The notes under the pieces are model-generated. The model did not search any database, was not told where the DNA came from, and saw only the letters and a list, made by a program, of their open reading frames with translations. This document shows positions 44,151-52,678 of a stretch of 64,000 nucleotides of DNA, one piece after another. The stretch is from NCBI RefSeq assembly GCF_020907985.1, contig NZ_JAJJPA010000002.1:62001-126000 (forward strand), read 5' to 3'. The position numbers were made by a program, and so were the translations under genes. Position 1 is the first letter of the stretch. Every line of letters starts with the position of its first letter. The DNA is from Kitasatospora humi (GTDB lineage Bacteria > Actinomycetota > Actinomycetes > Streptomycetales > Streptomycetaceae).

Positions 44151-44915
44151 GTGGTGCGCCTTCTCGACAAGTCCGTGCTGGTGACCGGCGGTGGCACCGG
44201 GATCGGCCAGGCCGTCGCCCTGGCCTTCGCGGCGGCCGGGGCCCGCGTGGCGGTCTCCGGCCGCCGGGCCGAACCGCTGGCCGAGACGGTGGCGCTGATC
44301 GAGTCCGGCGGCGGCCGGGCCTTCGCGGTGCCCACCGACGTCACCGACGAGTCCGAAGTGGCCGCGCTGGTACGGGAAGTGGTGGAACGTCACGGCCGGC
44401 TGGACATCGCCTGCAACAGCGCGGGGGTGCCGGGCTCCGGGCGAAAGCTGCACGAGTTCGGCCTGGACGACTGGCGCCGGATCGCCGACACCAACCTGCA
44501 GGGCGTCTGGCTGTCCATGAAGTACGAGATCCAGGCCATGCTGGAGCAGGGCGGGGGAGGCGCGGTGGTGAACGTCGCCTCGATAGCCGGTCTGGTGGGC
44601 TACCTCAACGCGGCTCCGTACACCGCCGCCAAGCACGGTGTGGTCGGGCTGACCCGCAACAGCGCGATCGACTACGGGCCCCAGGGGATCCGGGTCAACG
44701 CGGTCTGCCCCGGGCCCGTCCTGACGCCGATGCTGGAGCAGGCCCGGCGCGATCGCGGCCCGGGCGCCGACGAGTTCTACCTGCGCAACATCCCGCTCGG
44801 CCGGTTCTGCCGGCCCGAGGAGGTCGCGGCCGCGGTGCTGTGGCTCGCCTCGGACGAGGCCTCCTACATCACGGGCCAGGCGCTCGGTGTGGACGGTGGC
44901 TGGACCGCGCAGTAG
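44151..44915 (+). CDS. Short-chain dehydrogenase/reductase
   Basis: A classical SDR. NAD(P) loop TGGGTGIGQ, structural NSAG, catalytic Ser in NVASIAG, Tyr and Lys in YTAAK, then PGPVLTPM. It reduces a ketone or oxidises an alcohol. I prefer the GTG at 44151, which AAAGGGG precedes; an in-frame GTG at 44124 is possible. It is the last gene of the operon with the E1 subunits, so it may act on the acyl or ketol product they form. Confidence 0.9.
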   Translation: MVRLLDKSVLVTGGGTGIGQAVALAFAAAGARVAVSGRRAEPLAETVALIESGGGRAFAVPTDVTDESEVAALVREVVERHGRLDIACNSAGVPGSGRKLHEFGLDDWRRIADTNLQGVWLSMKYEIQAMLEQGGGGAVVNVASIAGLVGYLNAAPYTAAKHGVVGLTRNSAIDYGPQGIRVNAVCPGPVLTPMLEQARRDRGPGADEFYLRNIPLGRFCRPEEVAAAVLWLASDEASYITGQALGVDGGWTAQ

Positions 44916-44922
44916 CCCACGA

Positions 44923-44973
44923 CGGAGGGCCCTTGGGAACCGCCCCGCCCGCCGGCGGTCCAAGGGCCCTCCG
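44923..44973. terminator. Bidirectional terminator
   Basis: Outer stem of 14 perfect base pairs (44923-44936 with 44960-44973) enclosing a smaller ACCGCC/GGCGGT stem. It lies between the SDR stop and the convergent hydrolase stop at 44977. Confidence 0.85.
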
Positions 44974-44976
44974 CGT

Positions 44977-45948
44977 TCAGTGCGCGGCGAAGGCCCGGCG
45001 CAGCGCGGCGCTCTGCTCGGCCAGCGCCCGGCGGGAGAGCTCGGCGTGCGGCACCGCGGCGTCGAAGCCGTGGAACGCGCCGGCGAAGTGGTGCAGTTCG
45101 ACCGAGACGCCGTCCCGCAGCATGTTGGCGGCGTACTCGATGCCCTCGTCGCGCAGCGCGTCCACCTCGGCGACCAGCACGTAGGCGGGGGCCACACCGG
45201 TGAAGTCGACCTGCCGGGCCGGGACGGCGTACGGGTCGTCGGTGCCCAGGGCCCCGCCCAGGTAGTGCCGCCACATGTGGTGGCTGTCCTCGATGTGCCA
45301 GGCGGACGTGCGTGGGTAGCGGCGGAACGAACGGGAGTCCAGGGCGTCGTCCAGGGCCGGGTAGAGCAGGAGTTGCAGGACCGGCGTGGGCCCCTGCCGG
45401 TCCCGGCACATCATCGCGGTGACGGCCGCCAGGGTGCCGCCGGCACTGCTGCCGCCGATCGCGATCCGTTCGGCGTCCAACCCCAGCGGGGCGGCCTCGG
45501 CCGCCACCCAGCACACCGCCGCGTAGCAGTCCTCTGCGGGCGCCGGGAACGGGGCCTCGGGCGGGCGCCGGTAGTCGACCGAGACGATGGCGCAGTCGGT
45601 CTCCAGGGCCAGTGAGAGCAACCGGTCGTGCTCGGTGTCCAGATCCCCGGCGACGAACGCCCCGCCGTGGAAGTAGACCAGCACCGGTGCGGGCTCCCGG
45701 AGCCCCTCGGGACGGTAGACGCGCACCCCGATCTCGCGGCCGTCCCCGGGAACGGTGAACCGAGTGTCCTCGGTGCGCACCGACGCCGCCGCCGGAACCG
45801 GTCCGCGCAGCGCCCGGGAGATCTTGACGGACCTGGCGAAATTCCGACGCGATCCGAGCGGGTCCGCGAAGGCCACATAAGGCTGCAGCCGGGCCGCCCG
45901 GGCCAGCTCGGCGTCCAATCGGTCGGAGAAATCAGTATTCGACGTCAT
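44977..45948 (-). CDS. HSL-family alpha/beta hydrolase
   Basis: Protein of 323 aa. The oxyanion motif YFHGGAFVAG, nucleophile GGSSAGG, acid in VDALRDEGIEYA and base in GAFHGFDAA are classical for the hormone-sensitive-lipase family of esterases. It is a close paralogue of the hydrolase at 51301-52287 (shared endings around FHGFDAA and D.LRDEGI.YA). It is transcribed alone on the minus strand. It may release or deprotect an ester or carrier-bound intermediate. Confidence 0.9.
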   Translation of the reverse strand: MTSNTDFSDRLDAELARAARLQPYVAFADPLGSRRNFARSVKISRALRGPVPAAASVRTEDTRFTVPGDGREIGVRVYRPEGLREPAPVLVYFHGGAFVAGDLDTEHDRLLSLALETDCAIVSVDYRRPPEAPFPAPAEDCYAAVCWVAAEAAPLGLDAERIAIGGSSAGGTLAAVTAMMCRDRQGPTPVLQLLLYPALDDALDSRSFRRYPRTSAWHIEDSHHMWRHYLGGALGTDDPYAVPARQVDFTGVAPAYVLVAEVDALRDEGIEYAANMLRDGVSVELHHFAGAFHGFDAAVPHAELSRRALAEQSAALRRAFAAH

Positions 45949-46397
45949 GCGCCAAACCCTACCGGTCGAAACTCGAGTGGCGGCGTGTCGGCCAAATATT
46001 CAGCCGGGTTCGCTCCCGCCAGATGAACGGGCTACGCGCGTGGACTCCGAGCTGCGTTCGCGCTACGTGACACGCGGTGCCCGGTTGGTCCGATTTCGCC
46101 GATTGACGGTTCATCAGAACCGCATGACCGCAGGTCCGCGCCGCCTCAACCGCCTTCCAAGAACTGGAGACTGGGAGTCCGAATCGCTATTGACAGGGTC
46201 ACAGCGCGCTGACTACCGTGCGAGTGGCCGAAGCGGGGGAGCAAGACGGGGGTGCTGGTAGAAGGTTTCGCCACCGTGGCCTCCCCGCATAGTTCAGTCG
46301 AAATCCAAGCAGATTTTCGATGCCATCTCGGCGCCGGTTTCGGCTGTTTACGCGCATGCCAGCCCGGCAATCTGACACCTGGGACTGAGACCTCATC
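45949..46397. promoter_or_regulatory. Divergent promoter region with sigma-70-like promoter at 46190-46219
   Basis: TTGACA (46190-46195), 18-base spacer, TACCGT (46214-46219) reads toward the plus-strand operon that begins at 46398; the leader would be about 170 bases. The -35 is part of TTGACAGGGTCA, an imperfect inverted repeat like those at 40693 and 56950, and GCGCTGAC (46206-46213) recurs at 40712-40719. No gene is seen in the spacer. Confidence 0.5.
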
Positions 46398-47528
46398 ATG
46401 GGCACTACTGCCAAACTCACAATAGACACCCTTCTAATCCTCGGCTTCGGCCTCCAGCATTCCGGACTGGCGACCCTGCGGGTCAAGCGCGTCGTCAAGG
46501 CGAAGACCGGAATGGAAGCCATCGCCTGGCGGTCGGTCGAATCGCTCTGCAACGTGGTCTACATCCTCTGCGCCGGAGCGCTGTGGCAGCACACCGATGA
46601 CGTGGTCTGGCACCTGAGTGGTGTGCCGATGGTCATCATGTACGTCCTCGCAGTGGCCCACTGGCTCTGGTACTGGCAGCTCCACTTGTTCGAGTACGAC
46701 TGCGGGCTCGCCTTCGGCTCGACCACCCTGGTGGCGCAGATCGCCAAGGCCGAGGGGCCGAAGCTGATCGCCTGGAAGGTCGGCACCCGCCGCTGGATCC
46801 GCTTCCCGGTCCACACCGCCTTCTTCGGCATGTTCCTGTGCCTGCCCATCATGACAACCGACCTGCTGCTGCTGGCCATCGTCCTGAACGTCTACAACGT
46901 GATCGGCAGCATCCTCTACGACAAGCGCCTGATCGCCCTCGCCGGTGACGCCTACCGTCCGTACCTGGACCTGACCGGCCTGATCTGGCCGCCCGTCTAC
47001 CGGATGCCGCGCGGTGCCGCCGACCTGGAGATGGCCTCCCCGCAGCACTGGCGCAAGCCGTCGATGCACCTGCCCGGCCTGATCGTCGGCATCGGCCTCG
47101 GCGTGCTGTACCACTTCCTGATCGGTGCGAAGGCGACCACCCCGATCGAGATGGCCAAGGCCGGCGGTGCCGGTCTGGTCGGCGCCGTCATCGCCGGCCT
47201 GGTGATCGGCACCATCGCCAAGCCGAAGGCCGACGACTGGGGCCAGCAGCAGACCGACCTGTCGACCACCGTCGCGCTCTCCGCCGCGATCGGCGTGGTC
47301 ACTTGGGCCACCATCGGCTGGGTCCAGACCGGCACCGCGCCGGCCTTCACCGCCTTCCTGCCGCTCTGGTTCACCGTGCAGTACCTCGGCCACGTCTTCG
47401 CCTTCCTGGCGAACCGCAAGAAGTGGTCGGTCAGCCTGATCCCAGCCGAGTCGGCCGACACCGCACAGTCGACCCCGGCAGCCCCGCTGACCGTGGCGGC
47501 CTCCGTCGCCGAGCCCCGGAGCGCCTGA
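46398..47528 (+). CDS. NnrU/MddA-like integral membrane protein
   Basis: A 376-aa protein with about nine hydrophobic segments. The opening LLILGFGLQHSGLATLRVKR resembles the QHSxMA motif of NnrU and of methanethiol S-methyltransferase MddA, relatives of isoprenylcysteine carboxyl methyltransferase, which methylate in the membrane. The middle has YDKRLIALAGDAYRPYLD, also typical of that group. The C-terminal part adds four helices not found in the short family members. I consider S- or O-methylation possible but unproven. It heads a six-gene operon and its stop overlaps the next start (TGATG). Confidence 0.65.
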   Translation: MGTTAKLTIDTLLILGFGLQHSGLATLRVKRVVKAKTGMEAIAWRSVESLCNVVYILCAGALWQHTDDVVWHLSGVPMVIMYVLAVAHWLWYWQLHLFEYDCGLAFGSTTLVAQIAKAEGPKLIAWKVGTRRWIRFPVHTAFFGMFLCLPIMTTDLLLLAIVLNVYNVIGSILYDKRLIALAGDAYRPYLDLTGLIWPPVYRMPRGAADLEMASPQHWRKPSMHLPGLIVGIGLGVLYHFLIGAKATTPIEMAKAGGAGLVGAVIAGLVIGTIAKPKADDWGQQQTDLSTTVALSAAIGVVTWATIGWVQTGTAPAFTAFLPLWFTVQYLGHVFAFLANRKKWSVSLIPAESADTAQSTPAAPLTVAASVAEPRSA

Positions 47529-48889
47529 TGCCCCTGACCTCAACCGCCGAGCCGCAGGCCCGGACCGAGCTGCTCGACATCCCGGTGCGCGTCCCCGCGA
47601 CTCGGACCCCGTACTGGCACAGCGACTACCCGCTGCTGGCGGTCACTCATGTCGACCCGCAGTACGCGCAGTTGAGGGAGCTCTTCCCGACCGGCTGGGC
47701 CCACCTGGTCCAGACGAAGACCCTGATCGACGCGGTGGCCGCACTGGAGGCCCCCGAGGCCGTGACCGCCGACGCGCACCTGCGCCGGATCGCCCCGCTG
47801 CTCACCGCGGCCGCCCACGAGCTGACCCAGTTCGCCGAGGCCGAGCAGGACGGCGCGGCGGCCGGAGCAGTGCCCCAGGCCCGCTGTGCGGCGGAGCGCC
47901 TGCTGCACTACGCCCACACCCAGGTGTGGAAGGACGTCACCCTGAGCGAGCCGCAGCAGGGCACCCCCTGGCTCTACTGCGGCCCGCTCAACACCTGGGC
48001 GATGAACACCGTCCACCTGCCGCTGGGCTTCCTGGTCGTGCTCCCCAACGCCTCGCTGCAGCGGGAGATCGACACCGTGAACGAGGTACTGCCCGGCATC
48101 CAGCCCCGGATCGGTGAACTCCTCGGCGGCACGGCCAAGTCGGTCCAGGCGGAGCACCCGACCATGCAGATCGTCGACCTGTTGCTGGCCGGGGGTGAAT
48201 CCCGGGTCGGGCACAAGAACTTCGCCCACTTCTTCCCGTTGGAGGCGCCGCACTCCCGGGTGGCCGGGCCCGAGTTCACGGTGGTCTTCGCCAATGTGCA
48301 CGCGGAGCGGATGGAGCGCTGCTCGGTCGCTCTCCTCGACCGCTACCAGGAGGCGGGTGCGACCACCGATCTGGACGCGACGCTGCGTGCCTCCCTGCGC
48401 TGGTTCCGTTGCCACGACCTCGCCCACTTCTGGCGGCGGGGCAACGTCCAGGGGAGCGGCAACCCGGCGCCGGGTCTGACCCCGTTCGAGGCCATGACGC
48501 TGGAGGAGACCTACGCCGACGTGCTGGGCGTCGTCTCGGCCGCGTCGTTCTTCCCGAGCGCCTCGCTGGGACAGGCCTACCTCGCGGAGCTGCTGCGCTA
48601 CCTGTCGCGCCGTCACCACCACTTCGCGGACAGCGGTGCGGCCGTGCTGACGGCGGGCTGGCTGGTGACCAGAGGCCTGTCGCTGCAGAACCGCGACGAC
48701 CACTGGCTCGACAAGGCGCTGCCCATGTTCGAGGAACTGGCCCTGTGCCTGCACCGCGCGCTGTGGGAGGCTGACCCGACGGACCTCGACGAGCTGCGCG
48801 ACGCGCTCGCCACCGGACTCCGGTACCGGGACGGGCTCGACGAGCTGTACCGGACCACTCCGACTGACCTCGAATACACCTTCGGATAA
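47528..48889 (+). CDS. Unrecognised 453-aa protein, possibly metal-dependent
   Basis: I do not recognise this family with certainty. No signal peptide or membrane segment. It is largely helical. The segment WFRCHDLAHFWRR followed about 30 residues on by TLEETYADVLGVV, and later RRHHHFADSG, gives a set of His/Glu/Asp residues spaced like metal ligands in helical oxygenases or hydrolases. The ATG at 47528 overlaps the membrane-protein stop, so the two are co-translated. Its place at the head of a tailoring operon suggests an enzyme, not a structural protein. Confidence 0.6.
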   Translation: MPLTSTAEPQARTELLDIPVRVPATRTPYWHSDYPLLAVTHVDPQYAQLRELFPTGWAHLVQTKTLIDAVAALEAPEAVTADAHLRRIAPLLTAAAHELTQFAEAEQDGAAAGAVPQARCAAERLLHYAHTQVWKDVTLSEPQQGTPWLYCGPLNTWAMNTVHLPLGFLVVLPNASLQREIDTVNEVLPGIQPRIGELLGGTAKSVQAEHPTMQIVDLLLAGGESRVGHKNFAHFFPLEAPHSRVAGPEFTVVFANVHAERMERCSVALLDRYQEAGATTDLDATLRASLRWFRCHDLAHFWRRGNVQGSGNPAPGLTPFEAMTLEETYADVLGVVSAASFFPSASLGQAYLAELLRYLSRRHHHFADSGAAVLTAGWLVTRGLSLQNRDDHWLDKALPMFEELALCLHRALWEADPTDLDELRDALATGLRYRDGLDELYRTTPTDLEYTFG

Positions 48890-48897
48890 AGGGAACC

Positions 48898-49650
48898 ATG
48901 CACAACCGCAGCGTCATCATCTCCGGGGCCTCCTCGGGCATCGGTCTGGCCACCGCGCGGCGCTTCGCCGCCGGTGGTGACCGGGTGATCAACTTCGACC
49001 TCCAGCCCCCGGCCCCCGAGGACGCCGTGGGCGAGTGGGTCCAGGTCGACGTCACCGACTTCGCCCAGGTCGCCGCCGCGGTCGACACCGTCGCGGCGAC
49101 CCACGGCGGCATCGGCGTCGCCATCGCCAACGCGGGGATCAGCCTGCGGCGGACCTTCCTGGAGATGACCGAGAAGGACGTCCGCAAGCTGCTCGACATC
49201 AACCTGATGGGCGTCATCGCGCTGTGGCAGGCCGCCGCCCGGCACATGGTGCAGGCCAAGGACGGCGTCCTGCTCGCGACGGCGTCGACCAACGGCTCTG
49301 CCGGTTATCCGTACTACGCGGACTACAACGCCTCCAAGGCGGCCGTGCTCGCGCTGTGCCGCTCGCTGGCGCTGGAGCTCTCGCCGCACGTGCGCACCGC
49401 CTGCGTGAGCCCGGGCTACGTCATGACCCCGATGCAGCGGGCCGAGTACACCGACGAGATGCTCGCCGAGGTGAACAAGAAGATTCCGGCCGGCCGGCAC
49501 GCCGACCCGGCGGAGATCGGTGAGGCCTTCTACTTCCTCGCCTCGCCGCAGGCCAAGTTCATCACCGGTCAGCAGCTGATCGTCGACGGTGGTGAGCTGG
49601 CCGGCGGCACCGCCTCGGCCCATGGTGTCCTCTTCTCGACCGAGCCCTGA
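48898..49650 (+). CDS. Short-chain dehydrogenase/reductase
   Basis: A 250-aa classical SDR: GASSGIG cofactor loop, ANAG, catalytic Ser in TASTNGSAG, Tyr/Lys in YNASK, and the C-terminal GQQLIVDGG. GGGA precedes the ATG by 6 bases. It is different enough from the SDR at 44151 to act on another substrate. Third gene of the operon. Confidence 0.92.
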   Translation: MHNRSVIISGASSGIGLATARRFAAGGDRVINFDLQPPAPEDAVGEWVQVDVTDFAQVAAAVDTVAATHGGIGVAIANAGISLRRTFLEMTEKDVRKLLDINLMGVIALWQAAARHMVQAKDGVLLATASTNGSAGYPYYADYNASKAAVLALCRSLALELSPHVRTACVSPGYVMTPMQRAEYTDEMLAEVNKKIPAGRHADPAEIGEAFYFLASPQAKFITGQQLIVDGGELAGGTASAHGVLFSTEP

Positions 49651-49671
49651 CCAGAAGGAACGATCTCCCCC

Positions 49672-50451
49672 ATGACGACCACCACTCAGGACCAAGCGAC
49701 CACCTTGCCCGCCGTCGCCGACGTCCTCGGCGCCGCCGCCGAGGCGTGCGAGAAGATCGACCTGGGCTCCGGCCTCACCGCCTTCGTGATCAGCCGCCCC
49801 GGGCAGGTGCTGAACCTGTCGGGACAGGAGCGGATCTACCGGGCTCTGATTCCGGTGACCACGAGCAGCTTCGGTGCGGACATGACCCCGTACTGGGCGC
49901 AGCGCAGCAAGGAGGGGTACCTCGAGCGGCTGGCCGAGTTCGTGCTGATCTCGGACGCCGACGGGGCCATGGTCGGTTGGACCGGCTACCACGTGCTGCC
50001 GTACGACACCTTCACCCTGGTCTACCTCGACTCCACCGGGATGGTGCCCACCCGCCAGTCCGGCGGCGTGATGCGCCAGTTGATGCACCGTCGGATCGTC
50101 GAATCCGGGCTGCCGGAGTGCCCGGCGGACCGGCCGGTGTACCTGACGGCGCGCAGTGAGAGCCCGATCTTCTACCGGCTCATGCGAAAGCTGCTGGAGT
50201 CCGGCGAGCTCTACCCGCACCCGCACCAGGACGCGCCCGAGGAGGTGCTGGAGGCGGCCCGCCACCTGGCGAGGTGGCTCGGCCAGGAGGACATCCTGGA
50301 CGCGCCGAGCCTGACCGTGCGCGGCGCCTACCAGGCCCTGGACGAGCTGTACGGCGAGCTGCCGACCACCGGCGACGCCGACCTGGACAAGCTGTTCCGG
50401 GGCCAGCTCGGCCCGCTCGACGCCTTCCTGCTGGTCGGCCAGGCCCGCTGA
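49672..50451 (+). CDS. GNAT-like acyltransferase (tentative)
   Basis: Protein of 259 aa. The central stretch LVYLDSTGMVPTRQSGGVMR then QLMHRRIVES is like motif A of GNAT acetyltransferases (beta-strand 4, then Q/R-x-x-G-x-x loop and helix that hold acyl-CoA). The C-terminal 90 residues are helical and not typical of the family. If correct it would N- or O-acylate the product, perhaps for self-protection. AAGGA lies upstream of the ATG at 49672. Confidence 0.55.
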   Translation: MTTTTQDQATTLPAVADVLGAAAEACEKIDLGSGLTAFVISRPGQVLNLSGQERIYRALIPVTTSSFGADMTPYWAQRSKEGYLERLAEFVLISDADGAMVGWTGYHVLPYDTFTLVYLDSTGMVPTRQSGGVMRQLMHRRIVESGLPECPADRPVYLTARSESPIFYRLMRKLLESGELYPHPHQDAPEEVLEAARHLARWLGQEDILDAPSLTVRGAYQALDELYGELPTTGDADLDKLFRGQLGPLDAFLLVGQAR

Positions 50452-50476
50452 CGTCGCGCTGGAGCGAGGACATCCC

Positions 50477-51304
50477 ATGCGTCTCACCCTGATCCAGGAG
50501 GGGACCGACCGTACGCTGTCGTTCGACCGGCGGATCGCCGTGGCATGCGAGCGGATCGCCGCTTGCCACGGCTCGGACCTCGTGGTCCTGCCCGAACTCT
50601 GGGCCACGGGTTACTTCCACTTCGACGACTACGCCGAGACCGCGCAGCCCCTGACGGGCGGCGCGGTCGAGGCGCTCTCCGAGGCCGCTCGCGCGGCAGG
50701 CGCCCACGTGCACGCGGGCAGCCTGGTGGAGCGGGACGAGCAGGGCCGGCTGTACAACACCAGCCTGTTCCTCGGACCGGACGGCCGACTCCTGCACACC
50801 TACCGGAAGATCCACCTCTTCGGCTACGACTCCCGCGAGGGCGGGCTGCTGACAGCGGGCCAGGGCATCGCCGTGGTCCCCGCCCCGTTCGGCCGCACCG
50901 GCCTCGCCACCTGCTACGACCTGCGCTTCCCCGAACTGTTCCGGGCCCAGGCCGCTCAGGGCGCGGAGCTGCTGATCGTGGCGGCCGCCTGGCCGCTCGC
51001 CAGGATCGAGACCTGGCGGCTGCTGCTGCGCGCCCGGGCGATCGAGAACCAGGCCGTGGTGGTCGCGGTGAACGCCGCCGACACCCAGGGGGACGTGGCC
51101 CTGGGCGGTCACAGCCTGGTGATCGATCCCTGGGGCGAGATCCTGCTGGAGACCGGCACGGCCGCCGAGGTCCGCTCGATCGAGCTGGACCTCGGCGGCG
51201 TCGCCCAGGCCCGTACCACCTTCCCCGCGCTCGCCGACCGCCGGCCACCGGCCGCCTTCGAGCTCTCCCCACCACCTGAACACATGAACGGGCACCGACC
51301 TTGA
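50477..51304 (+). CDS. Carbon-nitrogen hydrolase (nitrilase superfamily)
   Basis: Protein of 275 aa with the full catalytic set: Glu in VVLPELWATGY, Lys in YRKIHLFGYD and Cys in GLATCYDLRFPE. These enzymes hydrolyse or form amide bonds without a serine nucleophile (omega-amidases, carbamoylases, beta-ureidopropionases). In a cluster rich in amide ligases it may trim or exchange an amide. GAGGA precedes the ATG; the stop overlaps the TTG start of the next gene. Confidence 0.92.
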   Translation: MRLTLIQEGTDRTLSFDRRIAVACERIAACHGSDLVVLPELWATGYFHFDDYAETAQPLTGGAVEALSEAARAAGAHVHAGSLVERDEQGRLYNTSLFLGPDGRLLHTYRKIHLFGYDSREGGLLTAGQGIAVVPAPFGRTGLATCYDLRFPELFRAQAAQGAELLIVAAAWPLARIETWRLLLRARAIENQAVVVAVNAADTQGDVALGGHSLVIDPWGEILLETGTAAEVRSIELDLGGVAQARTTFPALADRRPPAAFELSPPPEHMNGHRP

Positions 51305-52287
51305 CGCTCATCGTCCCCGATGGAACCGATCCCGAACTCGTCCGCGCGGCCGGCCTCCAACCGGACCTGGACTTCGCCGACCCGGTGCGCGTGCGTGCCG
51401 CGTTCGAGCGGGCCTTCAAGTTCTCCAAGGCCCTGCGGCCCGCTGCTCCCGAGGGCCTGACCACCACCGACCGGTACGTGCCGGCCCGGGAGGGTGCGCC
51501 CGACGTCCTGGTGCGGGTCTACGACCCGGCGGACCGCGTTCCGGCCTCGGCCGCCCTGGTCTTCTTCCACGGCGGCGCCTTCGTCTCCGGCGACCTGGAG
51601 ACCGAGGACGCCCGGTGCGCCGAGATCGCCCGCAGGACCGGCGCGCTGGTGGTCTCCGTGGACTACCGGCTGGCTCCGGAGCACCCGTTCCCGGCCGGTT
51701 TCCAGGACTGCTACGACGTCCTGGTCTGGGTGGCCGAGAACGCCGCCGAACTCGGCGTGGACCCCGACCGGATCGCGGTCGGCGGCAGCAGCGCCGGCGG
51801 GGCGCTGGCCGCCGCGGTGTCGCTGGCCGCCCGCGACCTGGGCGGGCCGCGGATCATGCTGCAGATGCTGCTCTACCCGGTGATCGACGACGCCCTGGAG
51901 ACGGCGTCGATGCGGGCGTTCACCACCACGCCGGGCTGGAACCAGCCCAACAGCGTGCACATGTGGAACCACTACCTGGGCACCGGCGACCGCGGCGAGG
52001 TCTCGCCGTACGCCGCTCCCTGGCGGGCCACCGACCTCACCGGCCTGCCGCCGGCCTACGTCATGACGGCCGAGTTCGACCCGCTGCGCGACGAGGGCAT
52101 CCGGTACGCCGTGCGGCTGCTGGCCGCCGACGTGCCGACCGAGCTGCACCAGTTCCCCGGCGCCTTCCACGGCTTCGACGCGGCGGCCCCCGAGGCCACG
52201 CTGACCCGTCGCTCGCTCGACGAGCAGTGCGCGGTGCTGCTGCGTGCCGCGGCCGTGGTCGCGGAGCCGGCCCCGGCCGGCGTCTGA
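51301..52287 (+). CDS. HSL-family alpha/beta hydrolase
   Basis: Protein of 328 aa, TTG start at 51301 overlapping the nitrilase stop (TTGA). FFHGGAFVSG (oxyanion), GGSSAGG (nucleophile), EFDPLRDEGI (acid) and GAFHGFDAA (base). Clearly paralogous to 44977-45948, including the N-terminal leader (LQPxxxFADP). Last gene of the six-gene operon, followed by a 20-bp terminator stem. Confidence 0.9.
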   Translation: MTLIVPDGTDPELVRAAGLQPDLDFADPVRVRAAFERAFKFSKALRPAAPEGLTTTDRYVPAREGAPDVLVRVYDPADRVPASAALVFFHGGAFVSGDLETEDARCAEIARRTGALVVSVDYRLAPEHPFPAGFQDCYDVLVWVAENAAELGVDPDRIAVGGSSAGGALAAAVSLAARDLGGPRIMLQMLLYPVIDDALETASMRAFTTTPGWNQPNSVHMWNHYLGTGDRGEVSPYAAPWRATDLTGLPPAYVMTAEFDPLRDEGIRYAVRLLAADVPTELHQFPGAFHGFDAAAPEATLTRRSLDEQCAVLLRAAAVVAEPAPAGV

Positions 52288-52303
52288 CGTACCACCGGGC
52301 ACC

Positions 52304-52347
52304 ACGAAGCGGCCCGCCCCCGGTCTTCCGGGGGCGGGCCGCTTCGT
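52304..52347. terminator. Very strong bidirectional terminator
   Basis: A perfect 20-bp stem (52304-52323 with 52328-52347) closing a TCTT loop, between the convergent hydrolase and carrier-protein genes. Confidence 0.92.
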
Positions 52348-52358
52348 CGTGCGGGGGC

Positions 52359-52616
52359 TCAGGCCTCGTCGCGGGCCTTCGCGATGGCGGTGGCGATGCC
52401 GGTCACGGTGAGGTCCGCGAGGACGTCCTCGGCCTCCAGGTAGACCGAGAACTGCTCCTCGATCTCCGACAGCATGGCGATGATCAGCAGCGAGTCGCCA
52501 CCCAGCTCGATGAACGACACGTCGTGCGCGACGTCGTCGCGGTGCAGCAGCGTGCGCCACAGCTGGGCGACGTCCTCCACCGGCACGGCCGGGAGGGTGG
52601 TCTGTTCTTCGGTCAT
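52359..52616 (-). CDS. Acyl carrier protein
   Basis: An 85-aa carrier protein with FIELGGDSL; Ser42 is the phosphopantetheine site. Acidic helices (EIEEQFSVYLEAEDV) suit an acyl carrier. It is the last gene of the minus operon, 62 bases after the AMP-ligase gene, which is its likely loading enzyme; the E1 pair is another candidate donor. Confidence 0.92.
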   Translation of the reverse strand: MTEEQTTLPAVPVEDVAQLWRTLLHRDDVAHDVSFIELGGDSLLIIAMLSEIEEQFSVYLEAEDVLADLTVTGIATAIAKARDEA

Positions 52617-52678
52617 ATCAGTGCTCTCCTGGTGCTTACCGGCCCGCTGCGGGCCGGGTGAATCGGATCGGCGCGGTA

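Noticed and set aside
48613..50607. 664-codon minus-strand frame opposite the SDR and GNAT-like genes
   Set aside because: Antisense shadow: repetitive low-complexity composition and no family motif.
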